A program made the position numbers and the translations under genes. Source: Anaspis maculata (lineage: Eukaryota > Arthropoda > Insecta > Coleoptera > Scraptiidae). Taken from it: DNA of 64,000 bases. How positions within the stretch are numbered: the first letter of the stretch is position 1; each line of letters opens with the position of its first letter. Location: the NCBI GenBank assembly GCA_949128115.1, contig OX421963.1:41461979-41525978 (forward strand), written 5' to 3'. Under the pieces are notes generated by a model that had not been told where the DNA came from, did no database searches, and saw only the letters and a list, made by a program, of their open reading frames with translations. This document shows positions 1 to 11,865 of the stretch, piece after piece.

Positions 1-1826
1 CGTCAATAAATCCCTTCGTGTTTCAGTTCCATTTGTCAAAATTGGTAATGTACCAGTTGGTGCTTTATTATTTGGTTGTGGAACAGTATCATCTGTGGGC
101 ATTGACACCTTCATAATTTTTTTTCCAAATTTTCAATTCTTCCTTCATCTTTTGGGAAAAATGTGTAAAATTTCATATCAGGGTTATATTATTGTCGCGC
201 TAGAATGCGGTGAACCTGCACGGATAGGCAGGACGTTAACGTTCCTTCAAAACTTGTAAAAAATGGTCGAAATGTCATGTCTTGACCAATTGATCCCAAG
301 ATTGACCAGTCAAAACTCTACCTGAAATATTTCATGTATAGTGTCAAAACTGTCGTATTAAAAATCAACTTTCGTCAATAAATCCCTCCGTGTTTCAGTT
401 CCATTTGTCAAAATTGGTTATGTACCAGTTGGTGCTTCATTATTTGGTTGTGGAACAGAATCATCTGTGGGCATTGACACCTTCATAATTTTTTCTTCAA
501 ATTTTCAATGTTTCCTTCATCTTTTGAGAAAAATGGTTAAAATTTCATATCAGGGTTATATTATTGTCGCGCTAGAATGCGGTGAACCTGCACGGATAGG
601 CAGGACGTTAACGTTCCTTTAAAACTTGTAAAAAATGGTCGAAATCTCATGTCTTGACTAATTCATCCCAAGATTGACCAGTCAAAACTCTACCTGAAAT
701 ATTTCATGTATAGTGTCAAAACTGTCGTATCAAGAATCAACTTTCGTCAATAAATCCCTCCGTGTTTCAGTTCCATTTGTCAAAATTGGTAATGTACCAG
801 TTGGTGCTTTATAATTTGATTGTGGAACAGAATCATCTGTGGGCATTGACACCTTCATTTTTTTTTTTCGAATTTTCGATGTTTTCTTCATCTTTTGGGA
901 AAAATGCGTGAATTTCCATATCAGGGTTATATTATTGTCGCACTAGAATGCGGTGAACCTGCACGGATAGGAAGGACGTTAACGTTCCTTTAAAACTTGT
1001 AAAAAATGGTCGAAATCTCATGTCTTGACCAATTCATCCCAAGATTGACCAGTCAAAACTCTACCTGAAATATTTCATGTATAGTGTCAAAACTGTCGTA
1101 TTCAAAATCAACTTTCGTCCATAAATCCCTCCGTGTTTCAGTTCGATTTGTCAAAATTGGTAATGTACCAGTTGGTGCTTTATAATTTGATTGTGGAACA
1201 GAATCATCTGTGGGCATTGACACCTTCATTTTTTTTTTTCGAATTTTCGATGTTTTCTTCATCTTTTGGGAAAAATGCGTGAATTTCCATATCAGGGTTA
1301 TATTATTGTCGCGCTAGAATGCGGTGAACCTGCACGGATAGGCAGGACGTTAACGTTCCTTCAAAACTTGTAAAAAATGGTCGAAATATCATGTCTTGAC
1401 CAATTGATCCCAAGATTGACCAGTCAAAACTCTACCTGAAATATTTCATGTATAGTGTCAAAACTGTCGTATTAAAAATCAACTTTCGTCAATAAATCCC
1501 TCCGTGTTTCAGTTCCATTTGTCAAAATTGGTTATGTACCAGTTGGTGCTTCATTATTTGGTTGTGGAACAGAATCATCTGTGGGCATTGACACCTTCAT
1601 AATTTTTTCTTCAAATTTTCAATGTTTCCTTCATCTTTTGAGAAAAATGGTTAAAATTTCATATCAGGGTTATATTATTGTCGCGCTAGAATGCGGTGAA
1701 CCTGCACGGATAGGCAGGACGTTAACGTTCCTTTAAAACTTGTAAAAAATGGTCGAAATCTCATGTCTTGACTAATTCATCCCAAGATTGACCAGTCAAA
1801 ACTCTACCTGAAATATTTCATGTATA
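1..1826 (+). repeat. Leader block A, B, C, D, B (copy 1, left-truncated)
   Basis: Five monomers begin at -31 (cut by the window edge), 341, 713, 1,084 and 1,455. Type A (1-340) carries CCTTCGTG, TATTATTT, AACAGTATC, an unusual AATTCTTCC in place of AATGTTTCC, and CAATTGATCC. Type B carries GGTTATG, TTCATTATT, TTCTTCAA and GAGAAAAATGG. Type C carries CAAGAATC, TATAATTTGAT, an 11-T tract followed by CGAA, GCGTG and CGCACTAG. Type D is a three-way chimera, listed separately. The block recurs at 13,354-15,211. A, B and C recur without D at 48,683-49,797. Confidence 0.9.
1084..1454 (+). repeat. Mosaic monomer D (E-type, then C-type, then A-type)
   Basis: The first part (TTCAAAATC, CGTCCATAAA, TTCGATTT) is that of E monomers such as 3,684. 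The middle (TATAATTTGAT, T11 tract, CGAATTTTCG, GCGTG) is C-type. The last part (CGCGCTAG, GGCAGG, TTCCTTCAAAAC, CAATTGATCC) is A-type. At least two exchanges inside one 371-bp monomer are therefore needed. The same mosaic recurs at 14,469-14,839, one S period later, so it formed before the 13,385-bp duplication. At 1,388 this copy reads AAATATC where the later copy reads AAATGTC as in type A. Confidence 0.85.
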
Positions 1827-2088
1827 GTGTCAAAACTGTCGTATCAAGAATCAACTTTCGTCAATAAATCCCTCCGTGTTTCAGTTCCATTTGTCAAAAT
1901 TGGTAATGTACCAGTTGGTGCTTTATAATTTGATTGTGGAACAGAATCATCTGTGGGCATTGACACCTTCATTTTTTTTTTCGAATTTTCGATGTTTTCT
2001 TCATCTTTTGGGAAAAATGCGTGAATTTCCATATCAGGGTTATATTATTGTCGCACTAGAATGCGGTGAACCTGCACGGATAGGAAGG

Positions 2089-2098
2089 ACGTTAACGT
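2089..2098. other. Perfect 10-bp palindrome ACGTTAACGT (example; most monomers)
   Basis: ACGTTAACGT is self-complementary and contains the HpaI recognition sequence GTTAAC. Most monomers have it. G-type and E18/G8 monomers read ACGTCAACGT and lose the symmetry, and several edge copies end TTAACCATCC. An HpaI digest should therefore give a 372-bp ladder whose missing cuts report the G-type positions. Confidence 0.6.
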
Positions 2099-2178
2099 TC
2101 CTTTAAAACTTGTAAAAAATGGTCGAAATCTCATGTCTTGACCAATTCATCCCAAGATTGACCAGTCAAAACTCTACC

Positions 2179-2190
2179 TGAAATATTTCA
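2179..2190. other. Perfect 12-bp palindrome TGAAATATTTCA (example; once per monomer)
   Basis: TGAAATATTTCA equals its own reverse complement. It sits about 18 bases before the monomer start. I saw it unchanged in the monomer ends I inspected, including the diverged edge copies (for example 62,062 region and 63,533-63,545 region). Retention in decayed copies is compatible with a binding site, but no protein can be named. Confidence 0.6.
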
Positions 2191-2310
2191 TGTATAGTGT
2201 CAAAACTGTCGTATTCAAAATCAACTTTCGTCCATGAATCCCTCCGTGTTTCAGTTCGATTTGTCAAAATTGGTAATGTACCAGTTGGTGCTTTATCATT
2301 TGGTTGTGGA

Positions 2311-2324
2311 ACAGAATCATCTGT
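2311..2324. other. Short inverted repeat ACAGA-ATCA-TCTGT (example)
   Basis: ACAGA and TCTGT are perfect inverted arms around a 4-base loop, present in nearly every monomer. In A and P monomers the loop reads GTATCATC (AACAGTATC), which disturbs the arm. In TCCGTG monomers (K, p and q) the right arm is changed to TCCGT. The structure is short and I attach no function to it. Confidence 0.45.
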
Positions 2325-2344
2325 GGGCATTGACACCTTCATAA

Positions 2345-2401
2345 TTTTTTTTCCAAATTTTCAATGTTTCCTTCATCTTTTGGGAAAAATGTGTAGAATT
2401 T
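2345..2401. other. Phased A/T tracts, probable intrinsically curved segment (example)
   Basis: In this monomer a T8 tract is centred near 2,348, AAATTTT near 2,358, TTT near 2,368, TTTT near 2,379, AAAAA near 2,387 and AATTT near 2,399. Spacing is about 8-12 bases, close to one helical turn. Runs of A or T in helical phase are known to bend DNA. The same arrangement is in every monomer, with T10-T11 in C and I types. Curvature is inferred and was not computed. Confidence 0.5.
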
Positions 2402-5400
2402 CATATCAGGGTTATATTATTGTCGCGCTAGAATGCGGTGAACCTGCACGGATAGGCAGGACGTTAACGTTTCTTTAAAACTTGTAAAAAATGGTCGAAA
2501 TCTCATGTCTTGACCAATTCATCCCAAGATTGACCAGTCAAAACTCTACCTGAAATATTTCATGTATAGTGTCAAAACTGTCGTATTCAAAATCAACTTT
2601 CGTCAATAAATCCCTCCGTGTTTCAGTTCGATTTGTCAAAATTGGTAATGTACCAGTTGGTGCTTTATCATTTGGTTGTGGAACAGAATCATCTGTGGGC
2701 ATTGACACCTTCATAATTTTTTCTCCAAATTTTCAATGTTTCCTTCATCTTTCGGGAAAAATGTGTCAAATTTCATATCAGGGTTATATTATTGTCGCGC
2801 TAGAATGCGGTGAACCTGCACGGATAGGCAGGACGTTAACGTTCCTTCAAAACTTGTGAAAAATGGTCGAAATCTCATGTCTTGACCAATTGATCCCAAG
2901 ATTGACCAGTCAAAACTCTACCTGAAATATTTCATGTATAGTGTCAAAACTGTCGTATTAAAAATCAACTTTCGTCAATAAATCCCTCCGTGTTTCAGTT
3001 CCATTTGTCAAAATTGGTTATGTACCAGTTGGTGCTTCATTATTTGGTTGTGGAACAGAATCATCTGTGGGCATTGACACCTTCATAATTTTTTCTTCAA
3101 ATTTTCAATGTTTCCTTCATCTTTTGAGAAAAATGGTTAAAATTTCATATCAGGGTTATATTATTGTCGCGCTAGAATGCGGTGAACCTGCACGGATAGG
3201 CAGGACGTTAACGTTCCTTTAAAACTTGTAAAAAATGGTCGAAAGGTCATGTCTTGACTAATTCATCCCAAGATTGACCAGTCAAAACTCTACCTGAAAT
3301 ATTTCATGTATAGTGTCAAAACTGTCGTATCAAGAATCAACTTTCGTCAATAAATCCCTCCGTGTTTCAGTTCCATTTGTCAAAATTGGTAATGTACCAG
3401 TTGGTGCTTTATAATTTGATTGTGGAACAGAATCATCTGTGGGCATTGACACCTTCATTTTTTTTTTTCGAATTTTCGATGTTTTCTTCATCTTTTGGGA
3501 AAAATGCGTGAATTTCCATATCAGGGTTATATTATTGTCGCACTAGAATGCGGTGAACCTGCACGGATAGGAAGGACGTTAACGTTCCTTTAAAACTTGT
3601 AAAAAATGGTCGAAATCTCATGTCTTGACCAATTCATCCCAAGATTGACCAGTCAAAACTCTACCTGAAATATTTCATGTATAGTGTCAAAACTGTCGTA
3701 TTCAAAATCAACTTTCGTCCATAAATCCCTCCGTGTTTCAGTTCGATTTGTCAAAATTGGTAATGTACCAGTTGGTGCTTTATCATTTGGTTGTGGAACA
3801 GAATCATCTGTGGGCATTGACACCTTCATAATTTTTTTTCCAAATTTTCAATGTTTCCTTCATCTTTTGGGAAAAATGTGTAGAATTTCATATCAGGGTT
3901 ATATTATTGTCGCGCTAGAATGCGGTGAACCTGCACGGATAGGCAGGACGTTAACGTTTCTTTAAAACTTGTAAAAAATGGTCGAAATCTCATGTCTTGA
4001 CCAATTCATCCCAAGATTGACCAGTCAAAACTCTACCTGAAATATTTCATGTATAGTGTCAAAACTGTCGTATTCAAAATCAACTTTCGTCAATAAATCC
4101 CTCCGTGTTTCAGTTCGATTTGTCAAAATTGGTAATGTACCAGTTGGTGCTTTATCATTTGGTTGTGGAACAGAATCATCTGTGGGCATTGACACCTTCA
4201 TAATTTTTTCTCCAAATTTTCAATGTTTCCTTCATCTTTCGGGAAAAATGTGTCAAATTTCATATCAGGGTTATATTATTGTCGCGCTAGAATGCGGTGA
4301 ACCTGCACGGATAGGCAGGACGTTAACGTTCCTTCAAAACTTGTAAAAAATGGTCGAAATCTCATGTCTTGACCAATTCATCCCAAGATTGACCAGTCAA
4401 AACTCTACCTGAAATATTTCATGTATAGTGTCAAAACTGTCGTATTAAAAATCAACTTTCGTCAATAAATCCCTCCGTGTTTCTGTTCCATTTGTCAAAA
4501 TTGGTAATGTACCAGTTGGTGCTTTATTATTTGGTTGTGGAACAGAATCATCTGTGGGCATTGACACCTTCATAATCTTTTTTCCAAATTTCCAATGTTT
4601 CCTTCATCTTTTGGGAAAAATGTGTAAAATTTCATATCAGGGTTATATTATTGTCGCGCTAGAATGCGGTGAACCTGCACGGATAGGCAGGACGTCAACG
4701 TTCCTTTAAAACTTGTGAAAAATGGTCGAAATCTCATGTCTTGACTAATTCATCCCAAGATTGACCAGTCAAAACTCTACCTGAAATATTTCATGTATAG
4801 TGTCAAAACTGTCGTATTCAAAATCAACTTTCGTCAATAAATCCCTCCGTGTTTCAGTTCGATTTGTCAAAATTGGTAATGTACCAGTTGGTGCTTTATC
4901 ATTTGGTTGTTGAACAGAATCATCTGTGGGCATTGACACCTTCATAATTTTTTCTCCAAATTTTCAATGTTTCCTTCATCTTTCGGGAAAAATGTGTCAA
5001 ATTTCATATCAGGGTTATATTATTGTCGCGCTAGAATGCGGTGAACCTGCACGGATAGGCAGGACGTTAACGTTCCTTCAAAACTTGTAAAAAATGGTCG
5101 AAATCTCATGTCTTGACCAATTCATCCCAAGATTGACCAGTCAAAACTCTACCTGAAATATTTCATGTATAGTGTCAAAACTGTCGTATTAAAAATCAAC
5201 TTTCGTCAATAAATCCCTCCGTGTTTCTGTTCCATTTGTCAAAATTGGTAATGTACCAGTTGGTGCTTTATTATTTGGTTGTGGAACAGAATCATCTGTG
5301 GGCATTGACACCTTCATAATCTTTTTTCCAAATTTCCAATGTTTCCTTCATCTTTTGGGAAAAATGTGTAAAATTTCATATCAGGGTTATATTATTGTCG

Positions 5401-8400
5401 CGCTAGAATGCGGTGAACCTGCACGGATAGACAGGACGTCAACGTTCCTTTAAAACTTGTAAAAAATGGTCGAAATCTCATGTCTTGACTAATTCATCCC
5501 AAGATTGACCAGTCAAAACTCTACCTGAAATATTTCATGTATAGTGTCAAAACTGTCGTATTAAGAATCAACTTTCGTCAATAAATCCCTCCGTGTTTCA
5601 GTTCCATTTGTCAAAATTGGTAATGTACCAGTTGGTGCTTTATAATTTGATTGTGGAACAGAATCATCTGTGGGCATTGACACCTTCATATTTTTTTTTT
5701 TCGAATTCTCGATGTTTCCTTTATCTTTTGGGAAAAATGCGTGAATTTCCATATCAGGGTTATATTATTGTCGCGCTAGAATGCGGTGAACCTGCACGGA
5801 TAGGCAGGACGTTAACGTTCCTTTAAAACTTGTAAAAAATGGTCGAAATCTCATGTCTTGACCAATTCATCCCAAGATTGACCAGTCAAAACTCTACCTG
5901 AAATATTTCATGTATAGTGTCAAAACTGTCGTATTCAAAATCAACTTTCGTCAATAAATCCCTCCGTGTTTCAGTTCCATTTGTCAAAATTGGTAATGTA
6001 CCAGTTGGTGCTTTATCATTTGGTTGTGGAACAGAATCATCTGTGGGCATTGACACCTTCATAATTTTTTTTCCAAATTTTCAATGTTTCCTTCATCTTT
6101 TGGGAAAAATTTGTAAAATTTCATATCAGGGTTATATTATTGTCGCGCTAGAATGCGGTGAACCTGCACGGATAGGCAGGACGTTAACGTTTCTTTAAAA
6201 CTTGTAAAAAATGGTCGAAATCTCATGTCTTGACCAATTCATCCCAAGATTGACCAGTCAAAACTCTACCTGAAATATTTCATGTATAGTGTCAAAACTG
6301 TCGTATTCAAAATCAACTTTCGTCAATAAATCCCTCCGTGTTTCAGTTCGATTTGTCAAAATTGGTAATGTACCAGTTGGTGCTTTATCATTTGGTTGTG
6401 GAACAGAATCATCCGTGGGCATTGGCACCTTCATAATTTTTTTTCCAAATTTTCAATGTTTCCTTCATCTTTTGGGAAAAATGTGTAAAATTTCATATCA
6501 GGGTTATATTATTGTCGCGCTAGAATGCGGTGAACCTGCACGGATAGGCAGGACGTTAACGTTTCTTTAAAACTTGTAAAAAATGGTCGAAATCTCATGT
6601 CTTGACCAATTCATCCCAAGATTGACCAGTCAAAACTCTACCTGAAATATTTCATGTATAGTGTCAAAACTGTCGTATTAAAAATCAACTTTCGTTAATA
6701 AATCCCTCCGTGTTTCAGTTCGATTTGTCAAAATTGGTAATGTACCAGTTGGTGCTTTATCATTTGGTTGTGGAACAGAATCATCTGTGGGCATTGACAC
6801 CTTCATAATTTTTTTTCCAAATTTTCAATGTTTCCTTCATCTTTTGGGAAAAATTTGTAAAATTTCATATCAGGGTTATATTATTGTCGCCCTAGAATGC
6901 GGTGAACCTGCACGGATAGGCAGGACGTTAACGTTTCTTTAAAACTTGTAAAAAATGGTCGAAATCTCATGTCTTGACCAATTCATCCCAAGATTGACCA
7001 GTCAAAACTCTACCTGAAATATTTCATGTATAGTGTCAAAACTGTCGTATTCAAAATCAACTTTCGTCAATAAATCCCTCCGTGTTTCAGTTCGATTTGT
7101 CAAAATTGGTAATGTACCAGTTGGTGCTTTATCATTTGGTTGTGGAACAGAATCATCCGTGGGCATTGGCACCTTCATAATTTTTTTTCCAAATTTTCAA
7201 TGTTTCCTTCATCTTTTGGGAAAAATGTGTAAAATTTCATATCAGGGTTATATTATTGTCGCGCTAGAATGCGGTGAACCTGCACGGATAGGCAGGACGT
7301 TAACGTTTCTTTAAAACTTGTAAAAAATGGTCGAAATCTCATGTCTTGACCAATTCATCCCAAGATTGACCAGTCAAAACTCTACCTGAAATATTTCATG
7401 TATAGTGTCAAAACTGTCGTATTAAAAATCAACTTTCGTCAATAAATCCCTCCGTGTCTCAGTTCCATTTGTCAAAATTGGTTATGTACCAGTTGGTGCT
7501 TCATTATTTGGTTGTGGAACAGAATCATCTGTGGGCATTGACACCTTCATAATTTTTTCTTCAAATTTTCAATGTTTCCTTCATCTTTTGAGAAAAATGG
7601 TTAAAATTTCATATCAGGGTTATATTATTGTCGCGCTAGAATGCGGTGAACCTGCACGGATAGGCAGGACGTTAACGTTCCTTTAAAACTTGTAAAAAAT
7701 GGTCGAAATCTCATGTCTTGACTAATTCATCCCAAGATTGACCAGTCAAAACTCTACCTGAAATATTTCATGTATAGTGTCAAAACTGTCGTATCAAGAA
7801 TCAACTTTCGTCAATAAATCCCTCCGTGTTTCAGTTCCATTTGTCAAAATTGGTAATGTACCAGTTGGTGCTTTATAATTTGATTGTGGAACAGAATCAT
7901 CTGTGGGCATTGACACCTTCATTTTTTTTTTTCGAATTTTCGATGTTTTCTTCATCTTTTGGGAAAAATGCGTGAATTTCCATATCAGGGTTATATTATT
8001 GTCGCACTAGAATGCGGTGAACCTGCACGGATAGGCAGGACGTTAACGTTCCTTTAAAACTTGTAAAAAATGGTCGAAATCTCATGTCTTGACTAATTCA
8101 TCCCAAGATTGACCAGTCAAAACTCTACCTGAAATATTTCATGTATAGTGTCAAAACTGTCGTATTCAAAATCAACTTTCGTCAATAAATCCCTCCGTGT
8201 TTCAGTTCGATTTGTCAAAATTGGTGATGTACCAGTTGGTGCTTTATCATTTGGTTGTGGAACAGAATCATCTGTGGGCATTGACACCTTCATAATTTTT
8301 TTTCCAAATTTTCAATGTTTCCTTCATCTTTTGGGTAAAAATGTGTAGAATTTCATATCAGGGTTATATTATTGTCGCGCTAGAATGCGGTGAACCTGCA

Positions 8401-10008
8401 CGGATAGGCAGGACGTTAACGTTTCTTTAAAACTTGTAAAAAATGGTCGAAATCTCATGTCTTGACCAATTCATCCCAAGATTGACCAGTCAAAACTCTA
8501 CCTGAAATATTTCATGTATAGTGTCAAAACTGTCGTATTCAAAATCAACTTTCGTCAATAAATCCCTCCGTGTTTCAGTTCGATTTGTCAAAATTGGTAA
8601 TGTACCAGTTGGTGCTTTATCATTTGGTTGTGGAACAGAATCATCTGTGGGCATTGACACCTTCATAATTTTTTTTCCAAATTTTCAATGTTTCCTTCAT
8701 CTTTTGGGAAAAATGTGTAAAATTTCATATCAGGGTTATATCATTGTCGCGCTAGAATGCCGTGAACCTGCACGGATAGGCAGGACGTTAACGTTTCTTT
8801 AAAACTTGTAAAAAATGGTCGAAATCTCATGTCTTGACCAATTCATCCCAAGATTGACCAGTCAAAACTCTACCTGAAATATTTCATGTATAGTGTCAAA
8901 ACTGTCGTATTAAAAATCAACTTTCGTCAATAAATCCCTCCGTGTTTCAGTTCGATTTATCAAAATTGGTAATGTACCAGTTGGTGCTTTATCATTTGGT
9001 TGTGGAACAGAATCATCTGTGGGCATTGACACCTTCATAATTTTTTTTCCAAATTTTCAATGTTTCCTTCATCTTTTGGGAAAAATGTGTAAAATTTCAT
9101 ATCAGGGTTATATTATTGTCGCGCTAGAATGCGGTGAACCTGCACGGATAGGCAGGACGTTAACGTTTCTTTAAAACTTGTAAAAAATGTTCGAAATCTC
9201 ATGTCTTGACCAATTCATCCCAAGATTGACCAGTCAAAACTCTACCTGAAATATTTCATGTATAGTGTCAAAACTGTCGTATTCAAAATCAACTTTCGTC
9301 AATAAATCCCTCCGTGTTTCAGTTCGATTTGTCAAAATTGGTAATGTACCAGTTGGTGCTTTATCATTTGGTTGTGGAACAGAATCATCTGTGGGCATTG
9401 ACACCTTCATAATTTTTTTTCCAAATTTTCAATGTCTCCTTCATCTTTTGGGAAAAATGTGTAAAATTTCATATCAGGGTTATATTATTGTCGCGCTAGA
9501 ATGCGGTGAACCTGCACGGATAGGCAGGACGTTAACGTTTCTTTAAAACTTGTAAAAAATGGTCGAAATCTCATGTCTTGACCAATTCATCCCAAGATTG
9601 ACCAGTCAAAACTCTACCTGAAATATTTCATGTATAGTGTCAAAACTGTCGTATTGAAAATCAACTTTCGTCAATAAATCCCTTCGTGTTTCAGTTCCAT
9701 TTGTCAAAATTGGTAATGTACCAGTTGGTGCTTTATTATTTGGTTGTGGAACAGTATCATCTGTGGGCATTGACACCTTCATAATTTTTTTTCCAAATTT
9801 TCAATGTTTCCTTCATCTTTTGGGAAAAATGTGTAAAATTTCATATCAGGGTTATATTATTGTCGCGCTAGAATGCGGTGAACCTGCACGGATTGGCAGG
9901 ACGTTAACGTTTCTTTAAAACTTGTAAAAAATGGTCGAAATCTCATGTCTTGACCAATTGATCCCAAGATTGACCAGTCAAAACTCTACCTGAAATATTT
10001 CATGTATA

Positions 10009-11865
10009 GTGTCAAAACTGTCGTATTAAAAATCAACTTTCGTCAATAAATCCCTCCGTGTTTCAGTTCCATTTGTCAAAATTGGTAATGTACCAGTTGG
10101 TGCTTTATAATTTGATTGTGGAACAGAATCATCTGTGGGCATTGACACCTTCATTTTTTTTTTCGAATTTTCGATGTTTTCTTCATCTTTTGGGAAAAAT
10201 GCGTGAATTTCCATATCAGGGTTATATTATTGTCGCACTAGAATGCGGTGAACCTGCACGGATAGGAAGGACGTTAACGTTCCTTTAAAACTTGTAAAAA
10301 ATGGTCGAAATCTCATGTCTTGACCAATTCATCCCAAGATTGACCAGTCAAAACTCTACCTGAAATATTTCATGTATAGTGTCAAAACTGTCGTATTCAA
10401 AATCAACTTTCGTCCATGAATCCCTCCGTGTTTCAGTTCGATTTGTCAAAATTGGTAATGTACCAGTTGGTGCTTTATCATTTGGTTGTGGAACAGAATC
10501 ATCTGTGGGCATTGACACCTTCATAATTTTTTTTCCAAATTTTCAATGTTTCCTTCATCTTTTGGGAAAAATGTGTAGAATTTCATATCAGGGTTATATT
10601 ATTGTCGCGCTAGAATGCGGTGAACCTGCACGGATAGGCAGGACGTTAACGTTTCTTTAAAACTTGTAAAAAATGGTCGAAATCTCATGTCTTGACCAAT
10701 TCATCCCAAGATTGACCAGTCAAAACTCTACCTGAAATATTTCATGTATAGTGTCAAAACTGTCGTATTCAAAATCAACTTTCGTCAATAAATCCCTCCG
10801 TGTTTCAGTTCGATTTGTCAAAATTGGTAATGTACCAGTTGGTGCTTTATCATTTGGTTGTGGAACAGAATCATCTGTGGGCATTGACACCTTCATAATT
10901 TTTTCTCCAAATTTTCAATGTTTCCTTCATCTTTCGGGAAAAATGTGTCAAATTTCATATCAGGGTTATATTATTGTCGCGCTAGAATGCGGTGAACCTG
11001 CACGGATAGGCAGGACGTTAACGTTCCTTCAAAACTTGTGAAAAATGGTCGAAATCTCATGTCTTGACCAATTGATCCCAAGATTGACCAGTCAAAACTC
11101 TACCTGAAATATTTCATGTATAGTGTCAAAACTGTCGTATTAAAAATCAACTTTCGTCAATAAATCCCTCCGTGTTTCAGTTCCATTTGTCAAAATTGGT
11201 TATGTACCAGTTGGTGCTTCATTATTTGGTTGTGGAACAGAATCATCTGTGGGCATTGACACCTTCATAATTTTTTCTTCAAATTTTCAATGTTTCCTTC
11301 ATCTTTTGAGAAAAATGGTTAAAATTTCATATCAGGGTTATATTATTGTCGCGCTAGAATGCGGTGAACCTGCACGGATAGGCAGGACGTTAACGTTCCT
11401 TTAAAACTTGTAAAAAATGGTCGAAATCTCATGTCTTGACTAATTCATCCCAAGATTGACCAGTCAAAACTCTACCTGAAATATTTCATGTATAGTGTCA
11501 AAACTGTCGTATCAAGAATCAACTTTCGTCAATAAATCCCTCCGTGTTTCAGTTCCATTTGTCAAAATTGGTAATGTACCAGTTGGTGCTTTATAATTTG
11601 ATTGTGGAACAGAATCATCTGTGGGCATTGACACCTTCATTTTTTTTTTTCGAATTTTCGATGTTTTCTTCATCTTTTGGGAAAAATGCGTGAATTTCCA
11701 TATCAGGGTTATATTATTGTCGCACTAGAATGCGGTGAACCTGCACGGATAGGAAGGACGTTAACGTTCCTTTAAAACTTGTAAAAAATGGTCGAAATCT
11801 CATGTCTTGACCAATTCATCCCAAGATTGACCAGTCAAAACTCTACCTGAAATATTTCATGTATA
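10009..11865 (+). repeat. Partial U (positions 1-5) following U copy 1
   Basis: Monomers at 10,009 (C*), 10,379 (E2), 10,751 (F3), 11,123 (B4) and 11,495 (C5) repeat 1,827-3,683 at a shift of 8,182 bp, including the E2-specific CCATGAA. Two differences are visible. The first monomer starts TTAAAAATC instead of CAAGAATC (the C* junction form). The fourth has AAATCTC where 2,941 has AAAGGTC. After C5 the order leaves U and passes to N, X, O, P. Confidence 0.88.

Larger units (their letters stand above)
1827..10008 (+). repeat. Higher-order repeat U, copy 1 (22 monomers, 8,182 bp)
   Basis: Monomer starts: 1,827 C1; 2,197 E2; 2,569 F3; 2,941 B4; 3,313 C5; 3,684 E6; 4,056 F7; 4,428 G8; 4,800 H9; 5,172 G10; 5,544 I11; 5,917 J12; 6,289 K13; 6,661 L14; 7,033 K15; 7,405 B16; 7,777 C17; 8,148 E18; 8,521 M19; 8,893 N20; 9,265 O21; 9,637 P22. 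Useful tags: E2 has CCATGAA and E6 CCATAAA; B4 has AAAGGTC; G8 has GTCAACG with TTGTGAAAA; G10 has GATAGACAGG; H9 has GTTGTTGAAC; J12 has ATTTGTAAAA; K has TCCGTGGGCATTGGC; L14 has CGTTAATAAA and CGCCCTAG; E18 has GGTGATG and an extra T in GGGTAAAAATG; M19 has ATATCATTG and TGCCGTG; N20 has TTTATCAAA; O21 has TGTCTCC; P22 has GATTGGCAGG. The unit recurs whole at 15,212-23,393 and in truncated form elsewhere. Confidence 0.92.

Noticed and set aside
2245..2270. RNA polymerase III B box (AGTTCGATTTG)
   Set aside because: It matches only the core GTTCGA. The flanking G and CC of the consensus are missing, there is no acceptable A box at the right distance, and many monomers have TTCCATTT instead.
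2300..2330. Hammerhead ribozyme core, as found in some satellites
   Set aside because: The minus strand has AGATGATTC, but I see no CTGANGA element paired with a correctly placed GAAA and cleavage triplet on either strand.
2435..2455. Match to the conserved 3' end of 18S rRNA (GGTGAACCTGC followed by GGA)
   Set aside because: Only about 11 bases match. Neither the upstream rRNA sequence nor the downstream ATCATTA is present, and the CACGGATAGG continuation differs. Most likely coincidence.
2197..2478. Recurrent 60-96-codon open reading frames on both strands as genes
   Set aside because: They are the same stretch of satellite monomer seen again and again. They start with GTG or at arbitrary in-monomer ATGs, overlap on opposite strands, and are closed or shifted by neutral-looking variants. 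They resemble no protein family I know.
2740..2765. CENP-B box in F/H monomers (TCTTTCGGGAAAAATG)
   Set aside because: It contains TTTCGGG, but the required spacing of TTCG, A and CGGG in the 17-bp box is not met.
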